From Macromonas nakdongensis (GTDB lineage: Bacteria > Pseudomonadota > Gammaproteobacteria > Burkholderiales > Burkholderiaceae_C), in assembly GCF_002837145.1 (NCBI RefSeq), contig NZ_NWMV01000032.1, positions 1 to 32,876 of the forward strand: a stretch of 32,876 nucleotides of DNA. The letters run 5' to 3'. Below, one piece after another: positions 8,467 through 16,578 of the stretch. The position numbers and the translations under genes are program-made. The notes under the pieces are model-generated. The model made no database searches, was not told the DNA's origin, and saw only the letters and a program-made list of their open reading frames with translations. How positions within the stretch are numbered: position 1 is the first letter of the stretch; each line of letters opens with the position of its first letter.

Positions 8467-8483
8467 TTGTTGCAGTGCAGCAA
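8467..8483. promoter_or_regulatory. Candidate PhaR-type operator, distal copy
   Basis: Read on the minus strand this is TTGCTGCACTGCAACAA, an imperfect 17-bp palindrome, just upstream of the phasin -35 box. Paired with the copy at 8410 it brackets the promoter. Confidence 0.55.
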
Positions 8484-8570
8484 AAACCTGGGGGCGGGCG
8501 TTGCCGCGCAAAGCGTGGCTGGGGCGGCGGCGAGACGCAGGCCGCGTCCATCCCCGGCACAATCGCTGCT

Positions 8571-9554
8571 GTGCAAGCTTTCTACGCCGACCATTTCGTG
8601 CTGCCCTTGCCCGAGGGGCACCGCTTTCCAATGGCCAAATACCGCCTGCTGCGCGACCGCCTGGCCGCCGAGCTGCCCGCCGTGCGTCTGTGCCAGGCCG
8701 AGCCCGCCAGCGACGGTGAACTGGCGTTGGCGCACGACCCGGCTTATATCCGGGCGGTGAGCGAGGGCGGTTTGAGTCCGGCCGCGCAACGCGAGATCGG
8801 GTTTCCCTGGAGCCCCGGCATGGCCGAGCGGGCCCGGCGCTCGGTCGGCGCCACCGTGCAGGCCTGCCGTGCCGCCTTGCAAGGAGGGGGCGTGGCCGCG
8901 AACCTGGCCGGTGGCACGCACCACGCCTACGCCGACAAAGGCAGCGGCTTCTGTGTGTTCAACGACGCCGCCGTGGCCGCCCGTCTGATGCAGGCCGAAT
9001 GGGGCCGGGCCGGGCGGCGGCCGGCCTTGCGCGTGGCCATCGTCGATCTGGACGTGCACCAGGGCAACGGCAGTGCGCGCATTTTTCAGGGCGATGGCTC
9101 GGTGTTCACCCTGTCGGTGCACGGGGCCAGGAACTTCCCGTTCCGCAAGGAGCCGAGCGACTGCGACATCGAACTGCCCGACGGTTGCGGCGACGACGAC
9201 TACCTCGCGGCGGTGGAGCAGGGGCTGGCCGAGCTGTCGCACCGCTTCGAGCCCGGTCTGGTGATCTACCTGGCCGGGGCCGATCCGCACGAGGGCGACC
9301 GCCTGGGTCGCTTGCGCGTGAGCGACGATGGCATGGAGGCCCGCGACCGCCGGGTCTTCGACTGGGCGCAGCAGCGCGGCATACCCGTGGCCATGGCCAT
9401 GGCCGGCGGTTACGGCCGCGACATCGAGACCACGGTGCGCGTCCAACTCAACACCTACCGGGTGGCGCTGTCGCATTGGCAGCAGTGGCAGCGCCGCGCC
9501 GGTGCGCCAGGGGCTGCCGAAGCCGGGGTGCGCTGGCAGAATGGCGCTCCATGA
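8571..9554 (+). CDS. Histone deacetylase-family protein (class II-like zinc amidohydrolase)
   Basis: A 327-residue member of the arginase/deacetylase fold. It hydrolyses an acetylamide bond using zinc; bacterial members act on acetylated polyamines, acetoin-related or protein substrates. The active-site histidines are H117-H118 in GGTHHAY. The zinc ligands are D161 and H163 in DLDVHQGNG and D238 in GADPHEGD. The reading frame stays open far upstream, but family alignment begins at VQAFYADHF, so the GTG at 8571 is chosen. There is no clear Shine-Dalgarno; CACAAT 12 bases upstream may be a -10 box of a leaderless message. Its last codons overlap the thioesterase gene by ATGA, so the two are translationally coupled. 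The substrate is unknown. Confidence 0.9.
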   Translation: MQAFYADHFVLPLPEGHRFPMAKYRLLRDRLAAELPAVRLCQAEPASDGELALAHDPAYIRAVSEGGLSPAAQREIGFPWSPGMAERARRSVGATVQACRAALQGGGVAANLAGGTHHAYADKGSGFCVFNDAAVAARLMQAEWGRAGRRPALRVAIVDLDVHQGNGSARIFQGDGSVFTLSVHGARNFPFRKEPSDCDIELPDGCGDDDYLAAVEQGLAELSHRFEPGLVIYLAGADPHEGDRLGRLRVSDDGMEARDRRVFDWAQQRGIPVAMAMAGGYGRDIETTVRVQLNTYRVALSHWQQWQRRAGAPGAAEAGVRWQNGAP

Positions 9555-9991
9555 GCCAGCCCCCCCGCCCCCAACCGCTCCCGCGTGCCGCTTACCGGGT
9601 GTTCCGCACCATCGGCACGCGCTGGATGGACAACGACGTCTACGGCCACGTCAACAACGTGGTCTACTACAGCTGGTTCGACACCGCGGTCAACGCCTAC
9701 CTGATCGAGCAGGGCGTGCTCGACATCCACCAGGGTGGGGTCATCGGCCTGGTGATCGAGACCCAGTGCAACTATTTCGACAGCCTGGCCTTTCCCGACA
9801 CCATCCATGCCGGCCTGCGGGTGGCCCACCTGGGTCGCTCCAGCGTGCGTTACGAAGTCGGCCTGTTCAGCAGCACCGGCGAATTGACGGCCGCCGCCGG
9901 TCATTTTGTCCATGTCTATGTGGACCGGCGCACCCGCCGTCCGGTGCCCCTGCCGCCCGATCTGCAGGCCGTGCTGGCCGGTTTGCAGTGA
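9551..9991 (+). CDS. Hotdog-fold acyl-CoA thioesterase (4HBT family)
   Basis: A 146-residue single hotdog-domain protein. The signature D27-N-D29-V-Y-G-H-V-N-N holds the family active site, with D29 in the position of the catalytic aspartate of 4-hydroxybenzoyl-CoA thioesterase. Such enzymes hydrolyse acyl-CoA thioesters in the cytoplasm, usually as tetramers. The start overlaps the stop of the deacetylase-family gene (ATGA), so they are expressed together. The neighbouring acyl-CoA genes fit a housekeeping or salvage thioesterase role. The substrate cannot be read from the sequence. Confidence 0.9.
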   Translation: MSQPPRPQPLPRAAYRVFRTIGTRWMDNDVYGHVNNVVYYSWFDTAVNAYLIEQGVLDIHQGGVIGLVIETQCNYFDSLAFPDTIHAGLRVAHLGRSSVRYEVGLFSSTGELTAAAGHFVHVYVDRRTRRPVPLPPDLQAVLAGLQ

Positions 9992-10021
9992 GGCCACACG
10001 CGCGCTGCCGCACATTGTCAT

Positions 10022-10047
10022 AATTGACGTTTACGTCAACGTCAATT
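10022..10047. promoter_or_regulatory. Palindromic operator upstream of the nitroreductase gene
   Basis: A 26-bp palindrome with one mismatched pair; its core is TTGACGTTTACGTCAACGTC. It overlaps a possible -10 box, CATAAT (10020-10025), and ends 16 bases before the TTG start. Over 27 bases it differs at only one position from the operator at 5474 read on its own coding strand, so both are probably sites for the same regulator. Confidence 0.75.
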
Positions 10048-10063
10048 CAACCAGGAGACCGCC

Positions 10064-10801
10064 TTGAGCCTTGCCGCCACAGCCATCCCCGAGTCCGCCA
10101 CCCCCATCGACGCCGCGAGCGTGGACGCCGCCATCACCGGCCGCATGTCGGTGCGGGCCTTCCTGCCCAAACCCGTGCCGCGCGAATTGTTGACCCACCT
10201 GCTGGAAGTGGCCAGCCGCGCGCCCTCGGGCACCAACACCCAGCCCTGGAAGGTGTACGTGTTGCAGGGCGCCAGCCGGGACGCGCTGGTGGACAAGGTC
10301 TGCGCCGCGCACGACGCCATCCGCGACAACCCGGCCCTGGCCGCCGAGTACCAGGAGGCCTACGACTACTACCCGAAACAGTGGGTCAGCCCCTACATCG
10401 ACCGCCGCCGCGAAAACGGCTGGAGCCTGTACGGCCTGCTCGGCATCGGCAAAGGCGACAAGGACCAGATGCACGCCCAGCACCAGCGCAATTACAAGTT
10501 CTTTGACGCGCCGGTCGGCATCATGGTCACCATCGACAAGATCATGGGTGGTGGCTCGCTGGTGGACACTGGCATGTTCCTGCAGAACCTGATGGTGGCG
10601 GCCCGCGCGCACGGGCTCGACACCTGCCCGCAGGCGGCCTGGAACCACTACGCCCGTATCATCCTGCCCCACGTGGGTGCGGGCGAGAACGAAATGTTGG
10701 TTTGTGGCCTGGCCCTGGGCTATGCCGACCCGACCGACAAAGTCAACACCTTCCGCACCCCGCGCGAGCCGGCTGCCCATTTCACCACCTGGCTGGAATG
10801 A
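10064..10801 (+). CDS. Nitroreductase family FMN oxidoreductase
   Basis: A 245-residue nitroreductase-fold protein, expected to use FMN and NAD(P)H as a dimer. The N-terminal FMN-phosphate region (GRMSVRAFLPKPVP), SRAPSGTNTQPW and the C-terminal LVCGLALGYAD are all family hallmarks. The start is TTG at 10064 with AGGAG about seven bases upstream; the first in-frame ATG would delete the FMN-binding arginines. The gene lies directly behind the operator shared with the 3-hydroxyacyl-CoA dehydrogenase, which suggests a catabolic rather than a stress role. The physiological substrate is unknown. Confidence 0.9.
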   Translation: MSLAATAIPESATPIDAASVDAAITGRMSVRAFLPKPVPRELLTHLLEVASRAPSGTNTQPWKVYVLQGASRDALVDKVCAAHDAIRDNPALAAEYQEAYDYYPKQWVSPYIDRRRENGWSLYGLLGIGKGDKDQMHAQHQRNYKFFDAPVGIMVTIDKIMGGGSLVDTGMFLQNLMVAARAHGLDTCPQAAWNHYARIILPHVGAGENEMLVCGLALGYADPTDKVNTFRTPREPAAHFTTWLE

Positions 10802-10843
10802 GGTCGGCGTCCTTCACACACCGTTATTGAACAAGGAATCCGC

Positions 10844-11191
10844 ATGATCACCACCCCCTCTGGCCTGCAGTACGAAGACACCGTGACCGGCGCTGGCGCC
10901 GTTGCCCAGGCCGGCCAGCGCGTCAGCGTGCACTACACCGGCTGGCTCTACAACAACGGCGAGCAGGGCGGCAAGTTCGACTCCAGCAAAGACCGTGGCC
11001 AGCCCTTCGTGTTCCCGCTGGGCGCTGGCCACGTCATCAAAGGCTGGGACGAAGGCGTGCAGGGCATGGCCGTGGGCGGCACCCGCCGCCTGGTCATCCC
11101 GGCCGAGCTGGGCTACGGTGCCCGCGGCGCCGGCGGCGTGATCCCGCCCAACGCCACCCTGCTGTTCGAAGTGGAACTGCTGGCCGTTTGA
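10844..11191 (+). CDS. FKBP-type peptidyl-prolyl cis-trans isomerase
   Basis: A 115-residue single FKBP domain that speeds proline isomerisation in folding proteins. It has VSVHYTGWL, FDSSKDRGQPF, FPLGAGHVIKGWDEG and the C-terminal GYGARGAGGVIPPNATL, the pattern of active short FKBPs. There is no signal peptide, so it is cytoplasmic. AAGGA precedes the ATG at 10844. It lies 42 bases after the nitroreductase gene and 44 before the dehydrogenase gene, on the same strand, and may be co-transcribed with them. Confidence 0.95.
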   Translation: MITTPSGLQYEDTVTGAGAVAQAGQRVSVHYTGWLYNNGEQGGKFDSSKDRGQPFVFPLGAGHVIKGWDEGVQGMAVGGTRRLVIPAELGYGARGAGGVIPPNATLLFEVELLAV

Positions 11192-11235
11192 GCCCCTGCG
11201 CCCCGCGCGACGACAAAAAATAACTGGAGACAGCC

Positions 11236-12219
11236 ATGACCGCCCAACGCCCCGCCGTGCTGGTGACCCGCCACGTCTTCCCCGAAGTGATCGACAAACT
11301 GCGCGAGCACTTCGACGTGGAAACCAACGACGACGACGCGGTCTGGCCGCGCGAGGAGCTGCTGCGCCGCCTGCAGGGCAAGGCGGCGGCCTTCACCACC
11401 GGCAGCGAGCGCATCGACGAGGCGCTGCTGCAGGCCTGCCCGGACCTGAAGCTGGTGGCCAACATGTCGGTGGGCTACAACAACTTCGACGTGGACGCCA
11501 TGACCCGCCACGGCGTGCAGGGCAGCAACGCTCCCGACGTGCTGACCGAGACCACGGCCGATTTCGGCTTTGCCTTGCTCATGGCCACCGCGCGCCGCGT
11601 CAGCGAAAGCGAGCATTTCCTGCGCGCCGGGCACTGGCACAAGTGGGCGGTGGAAATGTTCCTGGGCGCCGAGGTACACGGCAGCACCCTGGGCATCCTG
11701 GGCATGGGGCGCATCGGCCAGGGCATCGCCCGCCGCGGGGCCCATGGTTTTGGCATGAAGGTGATTTACCACAACCGTTCGCGCCTGGACGCCGCGACCG
11801 AGGCCGAGTGCCGCGCCACCTACGTGGCCAAGGACGAGCTGCTGCGCCAAGCCGATCACCTGGTGCTGGTGCTGCCCTACACCCCGCAGAACCACCACGC
11901 CATCGGGGCGGCCGAACTGGCGCAGATGAAGCCCACGGCCACCCTGATCAACATCGCCCGGGGCGGTATCGTGGACGACGCGGCACTGGCCCAGGCCTTG
12001 CGCGAGCAGCGCATCGCCGCCGCCGGACTGGACGTGTTCGAGGGCGAGCCCACCGTGCACCCCGACCTGCTCACCGTGCCCAACGTGGTGCTCACGCCGC
12101 ACATCGCCAGCGCCACCCGGGGCACGCGCCTGGGCATGGCCCACCTGGCGGCCGACAACCTCATCGCCTACTTGACCCGCGGCGAGGTGCTGACCCCGGT
12201 GAACACGCCGGCGCGCTGA
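11236..12219 (+). CDS. D-2-hydroxyacid dehydrogenase (glyoxylate/hydroxypyruvate reductase type)
   Basis: A 327-residue NAD(P)-dependent D-isomer-specific 2-hydroxyacid dehydrogenase. The nucleotide-binding motif is GILGMGRIGQG. The catalytic arginine is R242 in NIARGG, the glutamate is in the FEGEP segment (E269/E271), and the histidine is H289 in TPHIAS. Similarity is to glyoxylate/hydroxypyruvate and 2-ketogluconate reductases, which reduce these 2-oxoacids to D-2-hydroxyacids. NHNRS after the second strand of the Rossmann fold suggests NADPH use, since an acidic residue is absent there. GGAG precedes the ATG. Confidence 0.9.
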   Translation: MTAQRPAVLVTRHVFPEVIDKLREHFDVETNDDDAVWPREELLRRLQGKAAAFTTGSERIDEALLQACPDLKLVANMSVGYNNFDVDAMTRHGVQGSNAPDVLTETTADFGFALLMATARRVSESEHFLRAGHWHKWAVEMFLGAEVHGSTLGILGMGRIGQGIARRGAHGFGMKVIYHNRSRLDAATEAECRATYVAKDELLRQADHLVLVLPYTPQNHHAIGAAELAQMKPTATLINIARGGIVDDAALAQALREQRIAAAGLDVFEGEPTVHPDLLTVPNVVLTPHIASATRGTRLGMAHLAADNLIAYLTRGEVLTPVNTPAR

Positions 12220-12241
12220 GCGGCCCCGCGATAATCCGGGC

Positions 12242-13621
12242 ATGATGGACATGCCCAATTTCTGGCTGGCGCTGCTGGCCCTGCTACAACTCGGTCTGAT
12301 CGTGTGGCTGGCCCTGCGCGCAACGCAGCCCGTGGCCGAGCCCGCGCAAGCGGCCGAAGACCGCCAGCGCCTGTTGCTGGCCTTGAATGCCCAGGCAGAG
12401 CGCCTGGACCGCCTGGAGCGCGAACTGCGGCGCGAGGTGAGCGAATCGGCCCGTGGCCAGCGCCAGGAGGCGACCCAGACCCTGGCCACCTTCCAGGACG
12501 CCTTGCTCAAACAGGGCGCGGAAACCACCCGCACCCAGAACGCCCAGATCGACGCCTTTGCCCAGCAACTGGTGCAACTGCGCGGCACCCTGGGCGACAC
12601 GCTGACCCAGCAGTTGCAGGCCTTGAGCGAAGCCAACGCCCGCCGCCTGGGCGAGGTGCGCGCCACACTGGAAGCCCAGCTGCAGCAGTTGCAGCACAGC
12701 AACGCCTCCAAGCTCGACGAAATGCGCGCCACGGTGGACGAAAAACTGCACCAGACCCTGGAAAAACGCCTGAGCGAGAGCTTCCAGCACGTGGCGCAGC
12801 GGCTGGAACAGGTGCACAAGGGCTTGGGCGAGATGCAGACCCTGGCGGCCGGCGTGGGCGACCTCAAGCACCTGCTGACCAACGTCAAGACCCGCGGCAT
12901 GTTCGGCGAAGCCCAGCTCGCGGCCTTGCTGGAACAGGTGTTCACGCCCGAGCAGTACGCCGCCCAGGTGGCCACCCGGCCGGGCAGCCGCAACGTGGTG
13001 GACTTCGCCATCCGCCTGCCCGGCAAGGGCGAGGACGGCGCCCCGGTGTGGCTGCCCATCGACGCCAAATTCCCGAACGAAGACTACGAGCGCCTGCTCG
13101 AAGCCCAGCGCGTGGCCGACCCGGCGGCCGCCGAAGCCGCGGCCAAGGCGCTGGAAGCCCGTGTCCGCGCCGAAGCCAAATCCATCGCCGAGAAATACCT
13201 GGAGCCGCCGCACACCACCGACTTTGCCCTGCTGTTCCTGCCGACCGAAGGCCTGTACGCCGAGGTCCTGCGCCGCCCGGGTTTGATGGAGGGGCTGCAG
13301 CGCGAGCACCGCGTCACCCTGGCCGGTCCCACCACCTTGCTGGCCATGCTCAACGCCTTGCAGATGGGCTTTCGCACCCTGGCGCTGGAAAAGCGTTCCA
13401 GCGAGGTGTGGCAGGTGCTGGGTGCGGTCAAGACCGAGTTCGGCAAGTTCGGCGATGTGCTGGCCAAGGTCAAGAACCAGACCCAGACCGTGCTCAATTC
13501 GCTGGAGAGCGCCGAGGTGCGCAGCCGCGCCATGGGGCGCGCGCTCAAGCAGGTGGAAGCCTTGCCGGTGGAGTCGTCCGAATCCCTGTGGCCGGCCTTG
13601 AGTGCGGACGAAGACGGCTGA
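12242..13621 (+). CDS. rmuC: DNA recombination protein RmuC
   Basis: A 459-residue RmuC-family protein, associated with limiting recombination at inverted repeats and possibly with nuclease activity. Residues 5-27 form a membrane-anchor helix. About 40-200 is a long Gln/Glu/Arg-rich coiled coil. The conserved RmuC domain (about 210-420) contains GSRNVVDFAIRLPG and LPIDAKFPNEDY, the latter holding the candidate nuclease acidic and lysine residues. ATG codons at 12242, 12245 and 12251 compete for the start; the first is used here. It follows the hydroxyacid dehydrogenase by 22 bases. Confidence 0.93.
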   Translation: MMDMPNFWLALLALLQLGLIVWLALRATQPVAEPAQAAEDRQRLLLALNAQAERLDRLERELRREVSESARGQRQEATQTLATFQDALLKQGAETTRTQNAQIDAFAQQLVQLRGTLGDTLTQQLQALSEANARRLGEVRATLEAQLQQLQHSNASKLDEMRATVDEKLHQTLEKRLSESFQHVAQRLEQVHKGLGEMQTLAAGVGDLKHLLTNVKTRGMFGEAQLAALLEQVFTPEQYAAQVATRPGSRNVVDFAIRLPGKGEDGAPVWLPIDAKFPNEDYERLLEAQRVADPAAAEAAAKALEARVRAEAKSIAEKYLEPPHTTDFALLFLPTEGLYAEVLRRPGLMEGLQREHRVTLAGPTTLLAMLNALQMGFRTLALEKRSSEVWQVLGAVKTEFGKFGDVLAKVKNQTQTVLNSLESAEVRSRAMGRALKQVEALPVESSESLWPALSADEDG

Positions 13622-13681
13622 CGCTGCTCTTACAATCCCCGGCACATGGGGCGGCCGCCGCCCCCGCACAGGAGACTTGCC

Positions 13682-14941
13682 TTGTCACCCACCACGGTTC
13701 AAATCGTGGCCGCCGCCTTGTTCGCGCTGGCCCTCGTTCACACGTTCTCGACCAAGTTTTTCGAACGGCTGGCGCACACGCGCCCGGCACACGCCGGGGT
13801 CTGGCACCTGCTGGCCGAGGTGGAGATCGTCTTCGGTTTCTGGGCCATTGTGTTCATGTTGGTCATGGCCTTCATGGTCGGCCAGACGGAGGCGTTGGCT
13901 TACCTGGACGCGCGCAACTTCAACGAGCCGTTGTTCGTGTTTGCCATCATGGTCGTGGCCGGCAGCCGGCCCATCCTGCAGGCCGCGTCCGGGGCGGTGC
14001 AGGCGGTGGTGCGTGTCACGCCCATGCCGCGCACCATGGCCTTCTACTTCACCGCCCTGGGCATCGTGCCTTTGCTGGGGTCTTTCATCACCGAACCGGC
14101 GGCCATGACGCTGGCCGCCTTGCTGATGAAAGACACGGTGTTCGCCCAGGCCTCGCGCCGGCTGCAGTACGCCACCCTGGGTGCCCTGTTCGTGAACGTC
14201 TCCATCGGCGGCACGCTCACGCCTTACGCCGCGCCCCCCATCCTGATGGTGGCCAGCAAGTGGGGCCTGGACATGAACTACATGATCACCCACATCGGCT
14301 GGAAGGCCGCGGTGGCGGTGTTCATCAACGCCGCTGTGCTGACCTTTATGTTTGCGCGCGAGCTGCGCCAGTTGAAGGCGTCGAATCAGTCGCCCTACAG
14401 CGGCATTCCCGCCTGGATGGTGGCGGTGCACCTGCTGTTCCTGCTGGCCATCGTGGTGTTTGCGCACCACCCGGCGGCCTTCGTGGCGGTGTTCCTGCTG
14501 TTCATGGGCGTCGCCACGGCCTACCCGGCCTACCAGGACCGCCTGATCCTGCGAGAAGGCCTGCTGGTGGGCTTCTTCCTCGGCGGCCTGGTGGTGCTGG
14601 GCGGCATGCAGCAGTGGTGGTTGCAGCCCCTGCTGATGGCCATGAACGAATCCCAGGTCTACTTCGGGGCCACGGCGCTGACGGCCATCACCGACAACGC
14701 CGCGCTGACCTACCTGGGCTCGCTGGTGGAGGGGCTGACGCCCGAGTTCAAGTACGCGCTGCTCACCGGTGCCGTCACCGGCGGTGGTCTGACCATCATC
14801 GCCAACGCGCCGAACCCGGCCGGGGCCTCCATCCTCAAGTCCACCTTCCACCAGGGGGCCATTTCGCCGCTGAGCCTGTTCCTGGGGGCGTTGGGGCCCA
14901 CGCTGGTGGCGATCGCCTGCTTCCGCCTCTTCCCCATGTGA
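13682..14941 (+). CDS. Putative Na+/H+ antiporter (integral membrane protein)
   Basis: A 419-residue polytopic inner-membrane protein with about ten to twelve hydrophobic segments. It matches the pattern of the putative Na+/H+ antiporter family (PF07399 type). Conserved stretches include GSFITEPAAMTLAALL, GGTLTPYAAPPILMVA and the near-C-terminal AITDNAALTYLGSL and IIANAPNPAGASIL; the acidic residues within these membrane segments could be ion-coupling sites. The start is TTG at 13682, seven bases after AGGAGA; a longer in-frame ATG at 13646 would add a charged proline-rich leader. A TACAAT -10-like box lies at 13632-13637. The family name is an annotation by similarity; ion specificity is not visible. 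Confidence 0.8.
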   Translation: MSPTTVQIVAAALFALALVHTFSTKFFERLAHTRPAHAGVWHLLAEVEIVFGFWAIVFMLVMAFMVGQTEALAYLDARNFNEPLFVFAIMVVAGSRPILQAASGAVQAVVRVTPMPRTMAFYFTALGIVPLLGSFITEPAAMTLAALLMKDTVFAQASRRLQYATLGALFVNVSIGGTLTPYAAPPILMVASKWGLDMNYMITHIGWKAAVAVFINAAVLTFMFARELRQLKASNQSPYSGIPAWMVAVHLLFLLAIVVFAHHPAAFVAVFLLFMGVATAYPAYQDRLILREGLLVGFFLGGLVVLGGMQQWWLQPLLMAMNESQVYFGATALTAITDNAALTYLGSLVEGLTPEFKYALLTGAVTGGGLTIIANAPNPAGASILKSTFHQGAISPLSLFLGALGPTLVAIACFRLFPM

Positions 14942-14948
14942 GAAACGG

Positions 14949-14967
14949 CCGGCCTGTGGCAGGCCGG
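14949..14967. terminator. Hairpin between convergent genes, possible weak terminator
   Basis: An 8-bp perfect stem (CCGGCCTG/CAGGCCGG) with a 3-base loop lies between the convergent antiporter and LOG-like genes. There is no T-run on either side, so termination is uncertain. Confidence 0.45.
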
Positions 14968-14972
14968 GTGGT

Positions 14973-15869
14973 TCAGTCGCAGCCGCAGGCGTCGGGCAGG
15001 TTGTAGAAGCGCTTGATGCCTTCCCAGGCCTGCTCGGGGGCGTCCACGTACTCGAACAGGTCCAGGTCTTCGGGCGAGATGGCACCTTCTTCGACGAGCA
15101 CGTCGAAGTTGATCAGGCGTTTCCAGTATTCGCTGCCGAACAGGAAGATCGGCACCGGCTTGGCCTTCTTGCATTGCACCAGGGTCATCACCTCGAACAA
15201 CTCGTCCAGGGTGCCAAAGCCGCCGGGGAAGGCCACCAGGGCCTTGGCGCGCATCAGGAAGTGCATCTTGCGCAGCGCGAAGTAGTGGAACTTGAAGCAC
15301 AACTCCGGGCTGATGTAGGGGTTGGGCTCCTGTTCGTGCGGCAGCAGGATGTTGAGGCCGACGTTGAGCACCCCGCGGTCGTGTGCGCCGCGGTTGGCTG
15401 CTTCCATGATGCCGGGGCCCCCGCCGGTGGCGATGTAGAGCTGGTCTTCGCGCGGGCAGCTTTTGCTGTAGTCGGCCACCAATTGGGCGAAACGGCGCGA
15501 CTCGTCGTAGTAGTGCGCGTTGCGCACCATGGCCTGGGCCCGGCGGATGGCGGCCGCGTCACCGCCGAGCTGGGCCTGGGCCAGCAGTTGCTGGGCTTGT
15601 GCGGGTTCGCGAAAGCGGGCGCTGCCGAAGACCACGATGGTGTTGTCGATGCCGTGTTCCTGCTGGGCCAGGTCGGGTTTGAGCAGCTCCAGCTGGAAGC
15701 GGATGCCGCGGGTTTCGCGGCGCAGCAAAAATTCCGGGTCGGCGAAGGCCAGGCGGTAGGCGTCGGCCTCGAGTTTTTGCTGCCCATCCGACATCAGGTG
15801 CATTTCGACGGCGGCGTCGGCCAGGCGGCGGGCGTTGAGCTGGTGGGTCTGGTTGTGGTTCTGGTCCAT
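14973..15869 (-). CDS. LOG-like Rossmann-fold nucleotide-binding protein (TIGR00730-related)
   Basis: A 298-residue protein of the LOG/lysine-decarboxylase-like superfamily. The two hallmark motifs are present: GGGPGIMEAANRGA and PGGFGTLDE. Small members of this superfamily are cytokinin-activating phosphoribohydrolases acting on nucleoside monophosphates. This version carries about 90 extra N-terminal residues, as in the longer PpnN-like group, so nucleotide hydrolysis is plausible but unproven. The ATG at 15869 has no strong Shine-Dalgarno. The C-terminus DACGCD is cysteine-rich. The gene lies downstream of efp on the same strand but is separated from it by a terminator. Confidence 0.85.
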   Translation of the reverse strand: MDQNHNQTHQLNARRLADAAVEMHLMSDGQQKLEADAYRLAFADPEFLLRRETRGIRFQLELLKPDLAQQEHGIDNTIVVFGSARFREPAQAQQLLAQAQLGGDAAAIRRAQAMVRNAHYYDESRRFAQLVADYSKSCPREDQLYIATGGGPGIMEAANRGAHDRGVLNVGLNILLPHEQEPNPYISPELCFKFHYFALRKMHFLMRAKALVAFPGGFGTLDELFEVMTLVQCKKAKPVPIFLFGSEYWKRLINFDVLVEEGAISPEDLDLFEYVDAPEQAWEGIKRFYNLPDACGCD

Positions 15870-15891
15870 GGTCGGTCCGTTGAGCGGGCAC

Positions 15892-15915
15892 AAAAAAAGG
15901 CTCCGCAGAGCCTTT
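15892..15915 (-). terminator. Rho-independent terminator of efp
   Basis: On the minus strand an 8-bp stem (AAAGGCTC/GAGCCTTT) with a 4-base loop runs into seven T. It lies 25 bases after the efp stop. Confidence 0.85.
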
Positions 15916-15939
15916 GGGATTGCAAAACGCGTGCCGCGT

Positions 15940-16494
15940 TCAGACGCGTTTGCGGTATTCGCCGGTGCGGGTGTCGATTTCGATGCGGTCGCCCTGGCTG
16001 ACGAACAGCGGCACCGGGATTTCAAAGCCAGTGGCGATCTTGGCGGGCTTGAGCACCTTGCCGGACGTGTCGCCCTTGACGGCGGGTTCGGTCCAGGTGA
16101 TTTCGCGTTCCACGCTGGTCGGCACTTCCACGGAAATGGCCTTGCCTTCGTAGAACACCACTTCCAGCGCCATGCCGTCTTCCAGGTAGTTCAGGGCATC
16201 GCCCATGTTGCCGGCTTCGACTTCGTACTGGTTGTAGTCGGCGTCCATGCAGACGTACATCGGGTCGGCGAAGTAGGAGTAGGTGCACTCCTTCTTGTCC
16301 AGGATCACGTTGTCGATCTTGTCGTCGGCGCGGAACACGACTTCGGTGCCCATGTTGCTCAGCAGGGCTTTGAGCTTCATGCGCACGGTGGCAGCGCCGC
16401 GACCGCCGCGGGCGTATTCGGTTTTCAGGACGATCATCGGGTCCTTGCCGTGCATGATGACGTTGCCGGCGCGGATTTCTTGAGCGATTTTCAT
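15940..16494 (-). CDS. efp: Elongation factor P
   Basis: A 184-residue EF-P with the three expected domains. It enters the ribosomal E site and rescues stalling at polyproline. The modification loop reads ARGGRGAA, placing Arg at position 32 instead of lysine. This is the arginine type that is rhamnosylated by EarP. The gene for EarP is immediately upstream on the same strand, 84 bases away, so enzyme and substrate are encoded together. The domain III end [15 protein letters not shown] is typical. A terminator follows. Confidence 0.98.
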   Translation of the reverse strand: MKIAQEIRAGNVIMHGKDPMIVLKTEYARGGRGAATVRMKLKALLSNMGTEVVFRADDKIDNVILDKKECTYSYFADPMYVCMDADYNQYEVEAGNMGDALNYLEDGMALEVVFYEGKAISVEVPTSVEREITWTEPAVKGDTSGKVLKPAKIATGFEIPVPLFVSQGDRIEIDTRTGEYRKRV

Positions 16495-16578
16495 GGTGTT
16501 TCCAGACGTTGAGCCGCTCTGGCAGGGGCAGGGCCTCGGCGTGCGGCGGTGGGCGAGTGTCTCGCAAAACCCGACATT

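Noticed and set aside
14949-14967. Strong bidirectional terminator between antiporter and LOG-like genes
   Set aside because: The stem is perfect but lacks a T-run on both sides, so it is listed only at low confidence.
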